This document shows, piece after piece, positions 1 to 8,735 of a stretch of DNA of 64,000 nucleotides. The position numbers and the translations under genes are program-made. The DNA lies in assembly GCF_009834875.1 (NCBI RefSeq), contig NZ_WVHT01000003.1, forward strand, positions 186,001 through 250,000. The letters run 5' to 3'. The notes beneath the pieces were generated by a model. That model did not search any database and was not told where the DNA came from. It worked only from the letters and a program-made list of their open reading frames with translations. Origin of the DNA: Hufsiella arboris. Its GTDB lineage: Bacteria; Bacteroidota; Bacteroidia; Sphingobacteriales; Sphingobacteriaceae. Position 1 is the first letter of the stretch; every line of letters starts with the position of its first letter.

Positions 1-1
1 C

Positions 2-574
2 GAATATAACCGCGCGCAAAAGCGATTTGAGCAACAATGGGGCATATTCCTTTTTGAGGACCAAAACGGGTATACCAGGTTAGCGGTCGACAAAAAATCG
101 CGCCTTACGAATCCTGTGTTATCGTTTAACCAGGCGCTGGAAGCTTACAACTTTTTAAGCCGCTTTGTTGAGGATAACGAGCTTTGTCCGAAATTGTGCT
201 TCATACAACGTAACCGCCTGGAATGCGCCGGTTTAATTTCAGGAAAATGCCACGGTCCATGTTGCGGAAAAGAACAAGCAGAAACTTATAACAAGCGGGT
301 CGAAGATGCATTTCGTAGCCTAAAGCTCGCCCAGCCGACTTATGCAATTATCGAAAGCGGGCGAATGAGAGATGAAAAGAGCTGTATCCTGGTTGAACAG
401 GGAAAGTTCTACGGCCTGGGTTATATTCAAAGCGAATCTGTTATGGATGATCTAGAGCTTGTCAAAAGATCAGTAACGCCATATCCGCAAACGGAATTTA
501 TTAAAAATCTTGTGCGAAGCTATGCAAACCGCTTTCCCGAACGGGTTGTTATCTATAATACATCAAATTCATAA
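2..574 (+). CDS. 3' end of an exonuclease-domain protein (DNA polymerase III epsilon-like, UvrC-like C-terminus), partial
   Basis: The reading frame is open from base 2, so the gene begins upstream of the window; about 190 C-terminal residues are visible. The segment has the cysteine pattern CHGPCCGK and a LIFGxx-like UvrC-type region (RLECAGLISGKCHGPC). This resembles the C-terminus of Bacteroidota exonuclease proteins that join a DnaQ-like 3'-5' exonuclease to a UvrC/GIY-YIG-related region. The exonuclease domain itself is outside the window, so the function is inferred from this tail only. The GTG at 116 is an internal valine codon and not a start. The 3' end overlaps the convergent deacetylase gene by 22 bases. 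Confidence 0.6.
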   Translation, partial: EYNRAQKRFEQQWGIFLFEDQNGYTRLAVDKKSRLTNPVLSFNQALEAYNFLSRFVEDNELCPKLCFIQRNRLECAGLISGKCHGPCCGKEQAETYNKRVEDAFRSLKLAQPTYAIIESGRMRDEKSCILVEQGKFYGLGYIQSESVMDDLELVKRSVTPYPQTEFIKNLVRSYANRFPERVVIYNTSNS

Positions 575-1161
575 CCTTGATCGACCCATTGTTCCAGCGC
601 TTTTGGCAACGCATATTCTAATCGCGGAAAAGCTTTCAGGCTATCGTGAAAAACTACGATAGAACCATTTTCGGTGTTTGACAGAACGTTTTTCAAACAC
701 TTCTCAGGATTTAATTGACTGTCAAAATCCCCGCTAAGTACATCCCACATTATTACACTGTAATCTTCTTTCAGTATTGATAGCTGGCTTTTTTTCGCAC
801 GACCATGCGGCGGCCTGAACAAATCGGAACCGGTTAATTCATTACATTGCTCAACATTTGCCAGATAGACACTATCCTCAGTATCCCATCCGCGTAGGTG
901 GTTAAAAGTGTGATTTCCAACACGATGGCCGTCGTTGATAACTGCCTGAAAAATTTCCGGATGTTTACGTATATTATCCCCAATACAAAAAAAGGTAGCT
1001 TTTATATTAAATTTTTTTAATGTTTTTAAAACAAACGGTGTAACAACCGGAATAGGGCCATCGTCAAAGGTGAGATATATGGTTTTATACTCCCTGCTTT
1101 TATGCCAAACCAGGCCGGGATACAGCCATCGTAAAAATGCAGGTGTTTTGATGAGATACAT
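553..1161 (-). CDS. Polysaccharide deacetylase (NodB-homology, carbohydrate esterase 4)
   Basis: The 202-residue protein consists almost entirely of a NodB homology domain. The CE4 motifs are visible in order: TFDDGP at residues 31-36 (catalytic base and metal Asp), HTFNH at 84-88 (metal histidines), RPPHG at 116-120, WDVLSGDF near 139-146, and FHDS at 171-174 (catalytic His). The family removes N- or O-acetyl groups from peptidoglycan or polysaccharides. No clear signal peptide is present; the N-terminus (FLRWLYPGLVW) is hydrophobic and may associate with the membrane. It is convergent with the upstream exonuclease gene and divergent from the TolC gene. The substrate cannot be told from sequence. 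Confidence 0.88.
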   Translation of the reverse strand: MYLIKTPAFLRWLYPGLVWHKSREYKTIYLTFDDGPIPVVTPFVLKTLKKFNIKATFFCIGDNIRKHPEIFQAVINDGHRVGNHTFNHLRGWDTEDSVYLANVEQCNELTGSDLFRPPHGRAKKSQLSILKEDYSVIMWDVLSGDFDSQLNPEKCLKNVLSNTENGSIVVFHDSLKAFPRLEYALPKALEQWVDQGYEFDVL

Positions 1162-1255
1162 GCAGTTAAAATAATTTACGAAGATAAAGGATAGGAAATT
1201 AACTTAGTGACCGGATAAAATGATGCCGGTTACAACAATGATCTTTAATTAATAG

Positions 1256-2602
1256 ATGAAATTCAGAAAACTTTTACTACTCACTGCTTTAGGAGTTTCG
1301 GCAACCGGCGGTTTGTATGCGCAGGAAAAACTCACCTTGCAACAGGCTGTACAAGCGGCACTTCAAAACAATCTTCAGATTAAGCAGGCAAGGCTAAGCG
1401 AAGCCATAAGCGACGAAAATGTCAAGCTTGCCAAAACTTCGATCTATCCCAATCTTAACGCCAGCACAAATTTGTTTTTCAATTATGGCCGCAGCGTCGA
1501 TCCGACATCTTATCAATATGTCGAGCAGGCGATCACGACCAATAATCTGAATTTGAGCAGCAATGTTATTTTGTCGCAGGGCCGATTGAAATTTAACCAG
1601 ATATCGCAAAACAAGTATCAGCTTGAAGCGGATAAGAGCAATACCCGTAAGGTGGAAAATGATTTATCCTTACTGGTTGGAACAACCTACCTGCAGGTTT
1701 TAAATAACCGGGATCTTCTCACTGCCGCTCAGCAACAGTTAGCGATTACCCGGCAGCAGCTCGACAGAGCTCAAAAGCTATTTGATGTTGGTAACAGCAC
1801 GCTTGCCGATTTATCGCAGGCAAAGTCGCAGGTTGCAACCGCCGAACTGAACGAAACAAACGCTCAAAACCAGTTGGACATTTCTTATCTCGATCTGGCT
1901 CAATTAATGGAGCGCGACCCTCAAAGTAAATTCGAAGTTGTTTCGCCAGATGTTGATCAGATGCTTAATCTCAAAACCGACTACACGGCAACTTCAGTTT
2001 ACAGCCAGGCAGTTGAAAATTATCCTGACATTGTATTGGCGAGATACAACACCGCTGTTGCGAAAAAATATGTCGACATAGCGAAAAGCTACTATTACCC
2101 AACGTTAAGTCTTGGCGGCGCGCTTAGTTCAAACTATTCAAGTACCGGAAGGGATATTTTAACCGGGCAACCCAACCCTCATTACTTTGACCAGATCAAC
2201 CAAAACTTCTATAAATACTGGGGTTTTACGCTTAATATACCGCTCTTCAATAATTTGCAAACAAGAATTGGGGTGAATAAAGCGAAACTGACATACCAGC
2301 GTACAGAGGCCGCCGAACAACTTGCACGAAACAATTTCAACAAGGTAATAAACCAGGCGATAGTCGATCTTAAAGCTGCTCAAAAACAATATTATTCAAC
2401 GCAAAGCGCATACAATTCAAAAAAAGACGCATTTACTGTAATACAGCAGCGCTTTAATGTTGGTTTAGTAAACTCGCTGGATTTCAATCAATCACAAACT
2501 GATTTAAATACCGCTGAATTCAATTTCATCCAGGCGAAGTATATGTTCATATTCAGAAGTAAGGTAATTGACTTTTATTTAGGTAACACGATATCATTTT
2601 AA
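1256..2602 (+). CDS. TolC-family outer membrane efflux protein
   Basis: The 448-residue protein has a signal peptide ending near GLYAQ (residue 23) and two repeats of the outer membrane efflux protein fold. It is rich in Gln/Asn and Ala in long predicted helices, as in TolC barrels. It would form the outer membrane and periplasmic tunnel of a tripartite exporter. The adaptor gene follows after 19 bases, so the two are probably co-transcribed. No inner-membrane pump (MacB/FtsX-type ABC permease or RND) follows; the next gene is gpsA beyond a terminator. The substrate is unknown. Confidence 0.9.
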   Translation: MKFRKLLLLTALGVSATGGLYAQEKLTLQQAVQAALQNNLQIKQARLSEAISDENVKLAKTSIYPNLNASTNLFFNYGRSVDPTSYQYVEQAITTNNLNLSSNVILSQGRLKFNQISQNKYQLEADKSNTRKVENDLSLLVGTTYLQVLNNRDLLTAAQQQLAITRQQLDRAQKLFDVGNSTLADLSQAKSQVATAELNETNAQNQLDISYLDLAQLMERDPQSKFEVVSPDVDQMLNLKTDYTATSVYSQAVENYPDIVLARYNTAVAKKYVDIAKSYYYPTLSLGGALSSNYSSTGRDILTGQPNPHYFDQINQNFYKYWGFTLNIPLFNNLQTRIGVNKAKLTYQRTEAAEQLARNNFNKVINQAIVDLKAAQKQYYSTQSAYNSKKDAFTVIQQRFNVGLVNSLDFNQSQTDLNTAEFNFIQAKYMFIFRSKVIDFYLGNTISF

Positions 2603-2621
2603 TCAAAATTTCTTTTAAGAC

Positions 2622-3977
2622 ATGGCTAAGAAAAAAAATACGCTCAAATATATTCTGATTGCTGCCGGAGCAATTTTAATTATCGCAATTGCCGGAAACA
2701 AATTAGGGTGGTTTGGCAAAGGCGATATTACCCAGGTATCAACCGATAAAGTAGAAAAAAGGTCAATTACTGAAACGGTATCAGCCAGTGGAAAAATCCA
2801 GCCCGAAATAGAAGTAAAATTAAGTTCTGAGGTTTCGGGAGAAGTAGTGGAACTTGCAGTTAAGGAAGGCGACGTGGTAAAACGCGGCCAGCTTCTTTGC
2901 AAAATACGCCCTGATGTTTTGCAATCGGGATTTAACCGGGCGGTTGCTTCGTTAAACTCTCAAAAAGCTTCCTTGGCAAATAGTGAACAGCAATTAAAGC
3001 AAGCCCAGGCAAACTATGAAAATACCGCGGCAAAATACAAACGCAGCGTCGAGTTGTATAAACAAAAAGTTCTTTCAGCGTCCGAATACGATGCGGCAGT
3101 AGCGGAATACAACGCTTCAAAAGCCAATATTGAAGCAATGAAACAAAACGTTATCGGGGCGCGATATGGCATTGATCAATCAGCCGCAGCTGTAAAAGAG
3201 GCTGGAGACAACCTGGCCAAAACAACAATCTACGCGCCCGTCGACGGCGTTGTTTCGAAGTTGGAAGTTGAACTTGGCGAACGTGTTGTTGGTACCGCTC
3301 AAATGGCGGGTACTGAAATTATGCGGATTGCCAATCTTAACAGCATGGAAGCAAACGTAGACGTTAATGAAAGTGACATTAACCGCGTTTCGCCAAATGA
3401 TCCTGCAGAAATAGAAGTTGACGCCTTTCAGGGAAAAAAATTCAAGGGTGTAGTAACTGAAATCGGAAGCTCAGCAAATGTAAGCGGTACAAGCGCAGAC
3501 CAGGTAACAAACTTTACTATCAAGGTAAAGATCCTTCCGGAATCCTATCAGGCATTACTTGTTAAAGACGCTAAGAACCCATCTCCTTTCCGTCCCGGTT
3601 TATCAGCAACAGTGGATATCCATACAAGCAATGTTAACAGTCTGTCGGTTCCTATCCAGGCTGTGACAACACGTGACGAGGAAAAACCAAAAACCGATCC
3701 GGGAAAGCCAGAAAATAATAATTCGGCAGATAAGGATAAGGAAGAAGAAAAAGCTCCCTCAAAGTTCTATGTATTTATTTTGCAGAACGGGAAAGCAAAG
3801 CAAGTGCAGGTAACTACCGGCATTCAGGACGATGCATATATACAGATTCTGAGCGGACTTAAGGGTGGCGAAGAGGTTATCTCAAGACCATTCAGTGCTA
3901 TATCAAAAACGCTGAAAGATGGAATGATCGTCGAAAAAGTAAGTAAAGACAAACTTTTCTCGGCTGATAAAAAATAA
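2622..3977 (+). CDS. Efflux periplasmic adaptor subunit (HlyD/MacA-like)
   Basis: The 451-residue protein has one N-terminal transmembrane helix (about residues 8-28). A lipoyl-like half follows (EVSGEVVELAVKEGDVVKRGQLL), then a long helical hairpin rich in Ala/Gln (about 105-195), the second lipoyl half (IYAPVDGVVSKLEVELGE), and beta-barrel and membrane-proximal domains. A highly charged linker (about 350-375, KPKTDPGKPENN then DKEEEK) interrupts the C-terminal domain. The family links an inner-membrane ABC or RND pump to TolC. Its neighbour is the TolC gene 19 bases upstream. The domain order resembles MacA more than AcrA. Confidence 0.88.
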   Translation: MAKKKNTLKYILIAAGAILIIAIAGNKLGWFGKGDITQVSTDKVEKRSITETVSASGKIQPEIEVKLSSEVSGEVVELAVKEGDVVKRGQLLCKIRPDVLQSGFNRAVASLNSQKASLANSEQQLKQAQANYENTAAKYKRSVELYKQKVLSASEYDAAVAEYNASKANIEAMKQNVIGARYGIDQSAAAVKEAGDNLAKTTIYAPVDGVVSKLEVELGERVVGTAQMAGTEIMRIANLNSMEANVDVNESDINRVSPNDPAEIEVDAFQGKKFKGVVTEIGSSANVSGTSADQVTNFTIKVKILPESYQALLVKDAKNPSPFRPGLSATVDIHTSNVNSLSVPIQAVTTRDEEKPKTDPGKPENNNSADKDKEEEKAPSKFYVFILQNGKAKQVQVTTGIQDDAYIQILSGLKGGEEVISRPFSAISKTLKDGMIVEKVSKDKLFSADKK

Positions 3978-4000
3978 TTAACCGCGAAAATCGGTAACTT

Positions 4001-4037
4001 GTCCCGCCAATTATTCATATTGAGCGGGACTTTTTTT
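4001..4037 (+). terminator. Rho-independent terminator of the TolC-adaptor operon
   Basis: A perfect 7-bp stem GTCCCGC/GCGGGAC (4001-4007 and 4024-4030) is followed at once by seven T (4031-4037). It lies 24 bases after the adaptor stop codon. The next ATG (gpsA, 4038) begins directly after the T-run. Confidence 0.85.
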
Positions 4038-5045
4038 ATGGAATTGTTAATAGGAAAGATTGCTGTTATTGGAGGCGGTAGCTGGGCAACAGCTATTATA
4101 AAAATGCTTGGTGATAATCTTCAACCTAAGGAAGTTTACTGGTGGATGCGAAGTCAGGAAGCAGTAGACCACATAAAAACTTACCGTCACAATCCGAATT
4201 ATTTGAGTTCGGTTGAAATCAAACTTCCGGCTGAAAATATTTGCACCGACATAAAGTCAATTATTTCAAAAGCAGACACTATACTGTTAAATGTCCCTGC
4301 AGCCTTTCTAAAAAAAGCGCTAGCCGATATTTCACCCGAAGATCTGAAAGGGAAAAAAATTGTATCCGCTATTAAAGGCATCGTTCCTGATGAAAATATG
4401 ATCATTGGAGAATTTCTGAATCAGCGTTATCAAATCCCTTTAACAGATATTATTGTCATCAGCGGACCTTGCCACGCTGAAGAAGTTGCCCTGGAAAAAT
4501 TGTCATATCTCACAATTGCCTCAGCTGATACCACTCTGGCCACTGCTTTTGCGACAGTTATACAAACCCGTTATATTAAAACAAATGTTTCTGATGACAT
4601 CTATGGAACTGAGTATGCAGCGGTATTAAAAAACATTTATGCTGTAGCCAGCGGTATTTGCCACGGGGTCGGGTATGGAGATAATTTCCAAGCTGTGTTG
4701 ATATCTAATGCAATCAGGGAAATTGAACGATTCGTTGACTCCGTACACCCCATTGACCGTGATATAAAAGAGTCAGCCTATTTAGGCGATTTACTTGTAA
4801 CCGCTTACTCACAATTTAGTCGTAACAGAACGTTCGGTAATATGATCGGGAAAGGATATACGGTAAAATCAGCGCAACTTGAAATGAATATGGTGGCTGA
4901 GGGCTTTTATGCTGTTAATTCACTTCACCAGATAAATAAGAATCACAAAGTATACATGCCAATCTGCAGGGCGGTATATGCTATCCTTTATGAGAAGCAT
5001 TCGCCTCACATTGAAATGAAGCTTCTTTCAGAGCAATTATCCTGA
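4038..5045 (+). CDS. gpsA: NAD(P)H-dependent glycerol-3-phosphate dehydrogenase
   Basis: GpsA reduces dihydroxyacetone phosphate to sn-glycerol-3-phosphate for phospholipid synthesis. The 335-residue product begins with the Rossmann motif IAVIGGGSWATA, then shows VSAIKG, ISGPCHAEE and the conserved lysine segment YAAVLKNIYAVASG. Length matches the family. I chose the ATG at 4038. A longer frame from a TTG at 3999 would read through the terminator stem and add residues that the family lacks. The start codon abuts the terminator T-run, so the gene needs a promoter in or before the adaptor 3' end, or read-through. Confidence 0.9.
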   Translation: MELLIGKIAVIGGGSWATAIIKMLGDNLQPKEVYWWMRSQEAVDHIKTYRHNPNYLSSVEIKLPAENICTDIKSIISKADTILLNVPAAFLKKALADISPEDLKGKKIVSAIKGIVPDENMIIGEFLNQRYQIPLTDIIVISGPCHAEEVALEKLSYLTIASADTTLATAFATVIQTRYIKTNVSDDIYGTEYAAVLKNIYAVASGICHGVGYGDNFQAVLISNAIREIERFVDSVHPIDRDIKESAYLGDLLVTAYSQFSRNRTFGNMIGKGYTVKSAQLEMNMVAEGFYAVNSLHQINKNHKVYMPICRAVYAILYEKHSPHIEMKLLSEQLS

Positions 5046-5463
5046 CGCTCAACTACATAAGAATTTCATTACATAGTGTACTTTGTACAATACCGCATTT
5101 CACGTGCTGAAAAATCGCAAGATCGATACTTTTTTAGCATAAGTTAATACTTTTTTACTAACCGATTAATTGCCACATAGTTGCTAAAATCAGGTTAATT
5201 TAAAAAGTCTGCAAACAATACACCTATTCGTTGAATAAATCTTATTTGATTCTCAAATTTCTAGCAAAAAGTTCATTTATTGTATTCCGAACACTTAATA
5301 AATGGATTCTAGGCCCAAAAAACTATCATTAATTGTTCTGTAACATTTCGTTTATATTCGAATGTTCTAACCAAACAAAAGGACTTAAATAAAGGATGAG
5401 TCTTTACAATTAATATAGAAAAAACACAATTAAACACTCCAATTAACCTAAAAATCAACAATT
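5046..5463 (+). other. AT-rich 418-base intergenic region upstream of susC
   Basis: No gene is seen. It holds a 13-base perfect palindrome TGTAC-TTT-GTACA (5077-5089). It also holds a direct repeat ATACTTTTTTA at 5126-5136 and 5147-5157 (21-base period, about two helical turns), and a weak promoter candidate at 5332-5360. No terminator for gpsA was recognised. The length and the repeats suggest a regulated promoter region for the SusC/SusD cluster. Confidence 0.5.
5332..5360 (+). promoter_or_regulatory. Candidate susC promoter (weak)
   Basis: The sequence ATTG (5332-5335), a 17-base spacer and TATATTCG (5353-5360) resemble the Bacteroidota TTTG / TAnnTTTG elements with one mismatch in each. 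It would give a leader of about 100 bases before susC. Confidence 0.3.
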
Positions 5464-8400
5464 ATGATTCACATTTTACTTCCTCAAAAAAGGAAAGTGT
5501 TTCTTGTGATTCTGTTTCTTTTCGCCTGCATTATTGTGAAGGCGCAAAACAGGGTCACTGGTCTTGTTACAGGGAATGATAACAAGCAACCAATCATTGG
5601 TGCAAGTGTTAAGATCAAAGGATCTACCACCGGCACATCAACCAATGTAAACGGAGCATTTTCTATCAATGCAAAATCAACCGACGTTCTCGAAATTTCA
5701 TCGATTGGTTACGAAACCCAAAGCGTTACAGTAGGTAACCAAACAAGCCTGAACGTGGTACTTCTTGCAGGTACCAAAGCACTCAATGAAGTAGTTGTAA
5801 CCGGTTACACCGCACAACGTAAGAAAGATATCACAGGCGCTGTCGCGGTGGTTGACGTTGCAAGTTTAAAGTCTGTTCCATCCGGAACGACTGAATCTTT
5901 GTTGCAAGGACAAGCTTCCGGGGTAACAGTTATAAACTCCGGCGTACCTGGTGGAAACAGTAATGTACGTGTGCGGGGGATCACGTCTTTTGGAAACTCA
6001 GATCCATTGGTAATTATTGACGGAACGCCTGGAAGCTTGCATGACTTAAACGTAAATGACATCGAATCAATGCAGGTTCTTAAGGATGCCGGCTCTGCAG
6101 CAATTTATGGAGTTCGCGGTTCAAACGGCGTTGTTGTAGTCACTACTAAAAAAGGAAAACAAGGAAAGGCAAAAATTAATTTTGAATCGTATGTTGGGAC
6201 CCAAAGGCCACTTCAGGGAAATGTATTCAATATTGCTAATCCTACCGAAACAGGTAACGCTATCTGGCAGGAATTTAAAAACAGCGGTATTGCTATTACC
6301 CCCGATACTTATAAAAACAGTCAATACGGTTATGGCTCTACGCCTGTTGTCCCTTATTATATTACTCCAATTGCTGGACAGCAAGGTAATCCAAATGCAG
6401 ATCCATCCAAATATGCGTTATATAGTAACCAGATCACTAGAGCTAATCAACAGGGTACAGACTGGTTTCATGAAATATTTAAACCAGCAACCATGCAAAA
6501 CTATAGCCTGGCTGCCAGCGGCGGAAGCGACAAGTCAAACTTTTATTTTTCGGTAGGTTATCTTGACCAAGAAGGAACAATGATTCAAACGCATTTAAAA
6601 AGATATACAGCAAGAATTAACACAAATTTTAATATTAAAGATCATATACGTGTTGGTGAAAATGCGTATCTATTTTATCGCCAAAACCCAGGGTTGCCAG
6701 GAACTAATCAAAATGAAGGAAACCCTATTTCATATACTTACCGTCAAAGCCCTTTAATTCCAGTGTTCGACATCGTCGGCAATTACGCGGGTACTAACTC
6801 AAAAGGTTTGGGAAATCCGCAAAACCCTTATGCTATTCTTGACAGAACAAAAAATAACACCTCAAACGACTGGCAAATGAATGGTAATGTTTTTGCAGAA
6901 GCTGATTTTCTTAAACATCTTACAGCTAGAACAAGTTTCGGTGGAACCATTGACAATTATACTTATAACAATATAGGTTATACAGCCTATGAAAATGCTG
7001 AAAACAACACAAATCCTAATGGATTTACAGAAAACTATGGCTATAATAGTAGCTGGACTTGGACAAACACATTGAGATATAATCAAGTGTTCAACAAGCA
7101 TAATGTAACTGCACTAATCGGAACTGAAGCTATTGAAAATTATAGCCGGGCAGCATTCGGAACAAGGAACGGTTATTACATTACAAATCCGGGAAGTCTG
7201 ACTACTGATCCTAACCTCTTTACACTTAACTTCGGCCCGCCGTCCGGCCAAACGAACGGCAATTTAAATAATGGAATGGGCGGAGCTTCAACCCCATATA
7301 CCACATCTCTTTTTTCAATATTTGGACGGGTTGATTATAGTTTCAATGACAGATATCTTATAAGTGGGACCCTACGTAGAGATGGATCGTCTGTATTTTT
7401 GGAAGATCAGCGATTTGGCTGGTTCCCGTCTGTTACTGCAGGATGGAGAATATCTCAAGAAAATTTCATGAAAAATGTTTCCTGGATTAGCGATTTAAAG
7501 CTTCGCGGTGGATGGGGTAAACTTGGATCACTAAGCAATGTAAGGCCTACAAATTCTTTTGATTTATTTGGTCAGGTTGCCGGTAATTCATCGTATGACT
7601 TAGGTGGTACAAGTACTTCGTCTGTTTTAGGTTCATATGCAAGTCAATTTGGAAATCCGATTACTACATGGGAGGAAGACAAAATATCTAATATTGGTAT
7701 TGATGCAAGTATTTTCAAAAATCGATTTGATTTATCAGTTGAATGGTATAAAAAATCTGTTACAGGTTTATTATTTAACGCGCCTATCGCGGCTACAGCG
7801 GGAGGTGCAGTTGTGCCATTTAACAACACCGGTGACGTAGAAAACCATGGTTGGGATATTTCCGCTACTTATCACGGAGCAATAAACGATAATTTTAAAT
7901 TCGATATAACCGGAACCTTTACCACTTATAACAACAAAGTGATCAGTCTCAAAGACGGTGTTCTATACCAAGATCGTGTAAGCGGCGGATCTAATCGTTT
8001 TGGTGCGTTCTCGAGATTACAGCCGGGTCAGGCAGTTGGCGCTTTTTACGGCTATAAAGTATTAGGATTATTTCAAAATGCTGCCGATGTCACGAACTCA
8101 CCCACGCAACCAGATGCAGCCCCAGGAAGATTTAAATACCAGGATATTAATAACGATGGTCAAATTAATAACTCTGACCGGACATTCTTCGGCAATCCGA
8201 ATCCGAAATATTCAACAGGCTTAAATCTCGGAGCAAGTTACAAAGCGTTTGATTTTTCAATGTTTTTATATGCTTCGGTTGGAAATGATGTAATTAACTA
8301 TGTTAAATATTGGACAGATTTTCCGCAAGTATTTGATGCAGCTATGAGTAAAGACGCGGCTGTGCACTCGTTTGGTATGCCGGAAGCTAATGGAAAGACC

Positions 8401-8718
8401 CCGATTTTGGAACGATCTGCTAACTTTAGTAACACAACCGTCTTCAACTCATATTATATGGAAGATGGTTCTTATTTAAGATGTAAACAAATTCAGGTAG
8501 GATATACAATACCTTCAACAGTTATGAAAAAGGTTGGTATTGACAGGTTCCGTGTTTATTTGCAAGCTGCAAACTTATTTACCATAACAAAATATTCGGG
8601 TCTTGATCCGGAACTGCAAACTTCAAATGTAAACGATAATACAAATTTTGGAATTGACTTTGGAAATTACCCAGGCAATCAAAAAACATTTAATATCGGA
8701 GTTAACGTTGGGTTTTAA
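5464..8718 (+). CDS. SusC/RagA-family TonB-linked outer membrane transporter
   Basis: The 1084-residue protein has a signal peptide (to about VKAQ, residue 28), then a carboxypeptidase-regulatory-like beta-sandwich (about 30-105, GxVTGxxxxQPIIGASVKIKG), a plug domain (about 110-230, starting ALNEVVVTGY), and a large C-terminal 22-strand barrel. It lacks the extra N-terminal STN signalling domain. With SusD it forms a lidded nutrient importer powered by TonB. The SusD gene follows after 17 bases. Substrates of such pairs range from glycans to peptides; nothing here proves a glycan. No glycoside hydrolase lies nearby, and the partners are FG-GAP and haloperoxidase lipoproteins. Confidence 0.95.
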   Translation: MIHILLPQKRKVFLVILFLFACIIVKAQNRVTGLVTGNDNKQPIIGASVKIKGSTTGTSTNVNGAFSINAKSTDVLEISSIGYETQSVTVGNQTSLNVVLLAGTKALNEVVVTGYTAQRKKDITGAVAVVDVASLKSVPSGTTESLLQGQASGVTVINSGVPGGNSNVRVRGITSFGNSDPLVIIDGTPGSLHDLNVNDIESMQVLKDAGSAAIYGVRGSNGVVVVTTKKGKQGKAKINFESYVGTQRPLQGNVFNIANPTETGNAIWQEFKNSGIAITPDTYKNSQYGYGSTPVVPYYITPIAGQQGNPNADPSKYALYSNQITRANQQGTDWFHEIFKPATMQNYSLAASGGSDKSNFYFSVGYLDQEGTMIQTHLKRYTARINTNFNIKDHIRVGENAYLFYRQNPGLPGTNQNEGNPISYTYRQSPLIPVFDIVGNYAGTNSKGLGNPQNPYAILDRTKNNTSNDWQMNGNVFAEADFLKHLTARTSFGGTIDNYTYNNIGYTAYENAENNTNPNGFTENYGYNSSWTWTNTLRYNQVFNKHNVTALIGTEAIENYSRAAFGTRNGYYITNPGSLTTDPNLFTLNFGPPSGQTNGNLNNGMGGASTPYTTSLFSIFGRVDYSFNDRYLISGTLRRDGSSVFLEDQRFGWFPSVTAGWRISQENFMKNVSWISDLKLRGGWGKLGSLSNVRPTNSFDLFGQVAGNSSYDLGGTSTSSVLGSYASQFGNPITTWEEDKISNIGIDASIFKNRFDLSVEWYKKSVTGLLFNAPIAATAGGAVVPFNNTGDVENHGWDISATYHGAINDNFKFDITGTFTTYNNKVISLKDGVLYQDRVSGGSNRFGAFSRLQPGQAVGAFYGYKVLGLFQNAADVTNSPTQPDAAPGRFKYQDINNDGQINNSDRTFFGNPNPKYSTGLNLGASYKAFDFSMFLYASVGNDVINYVKYWTDFPQVFDAAMSKDAAVHSFGMPEANGKTPILERSANFSNTTVFNSYYMEDGSYLRCKQIQVGYTIPSTVMKKVGIDRFRVYLQAANLFTITKYSGLDPELQTSNVNDNTNFGIDFGNYPGNQKTFNIGVNVGF

Positions 8719-8735
8719 ATAGATAACAAATTACA

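Noticed and set aside
3999-4037. TTG start that would extend gpsA by 13 residues
   Set aside because: The extension is made of terminator stem and T-run and is absent from the family.
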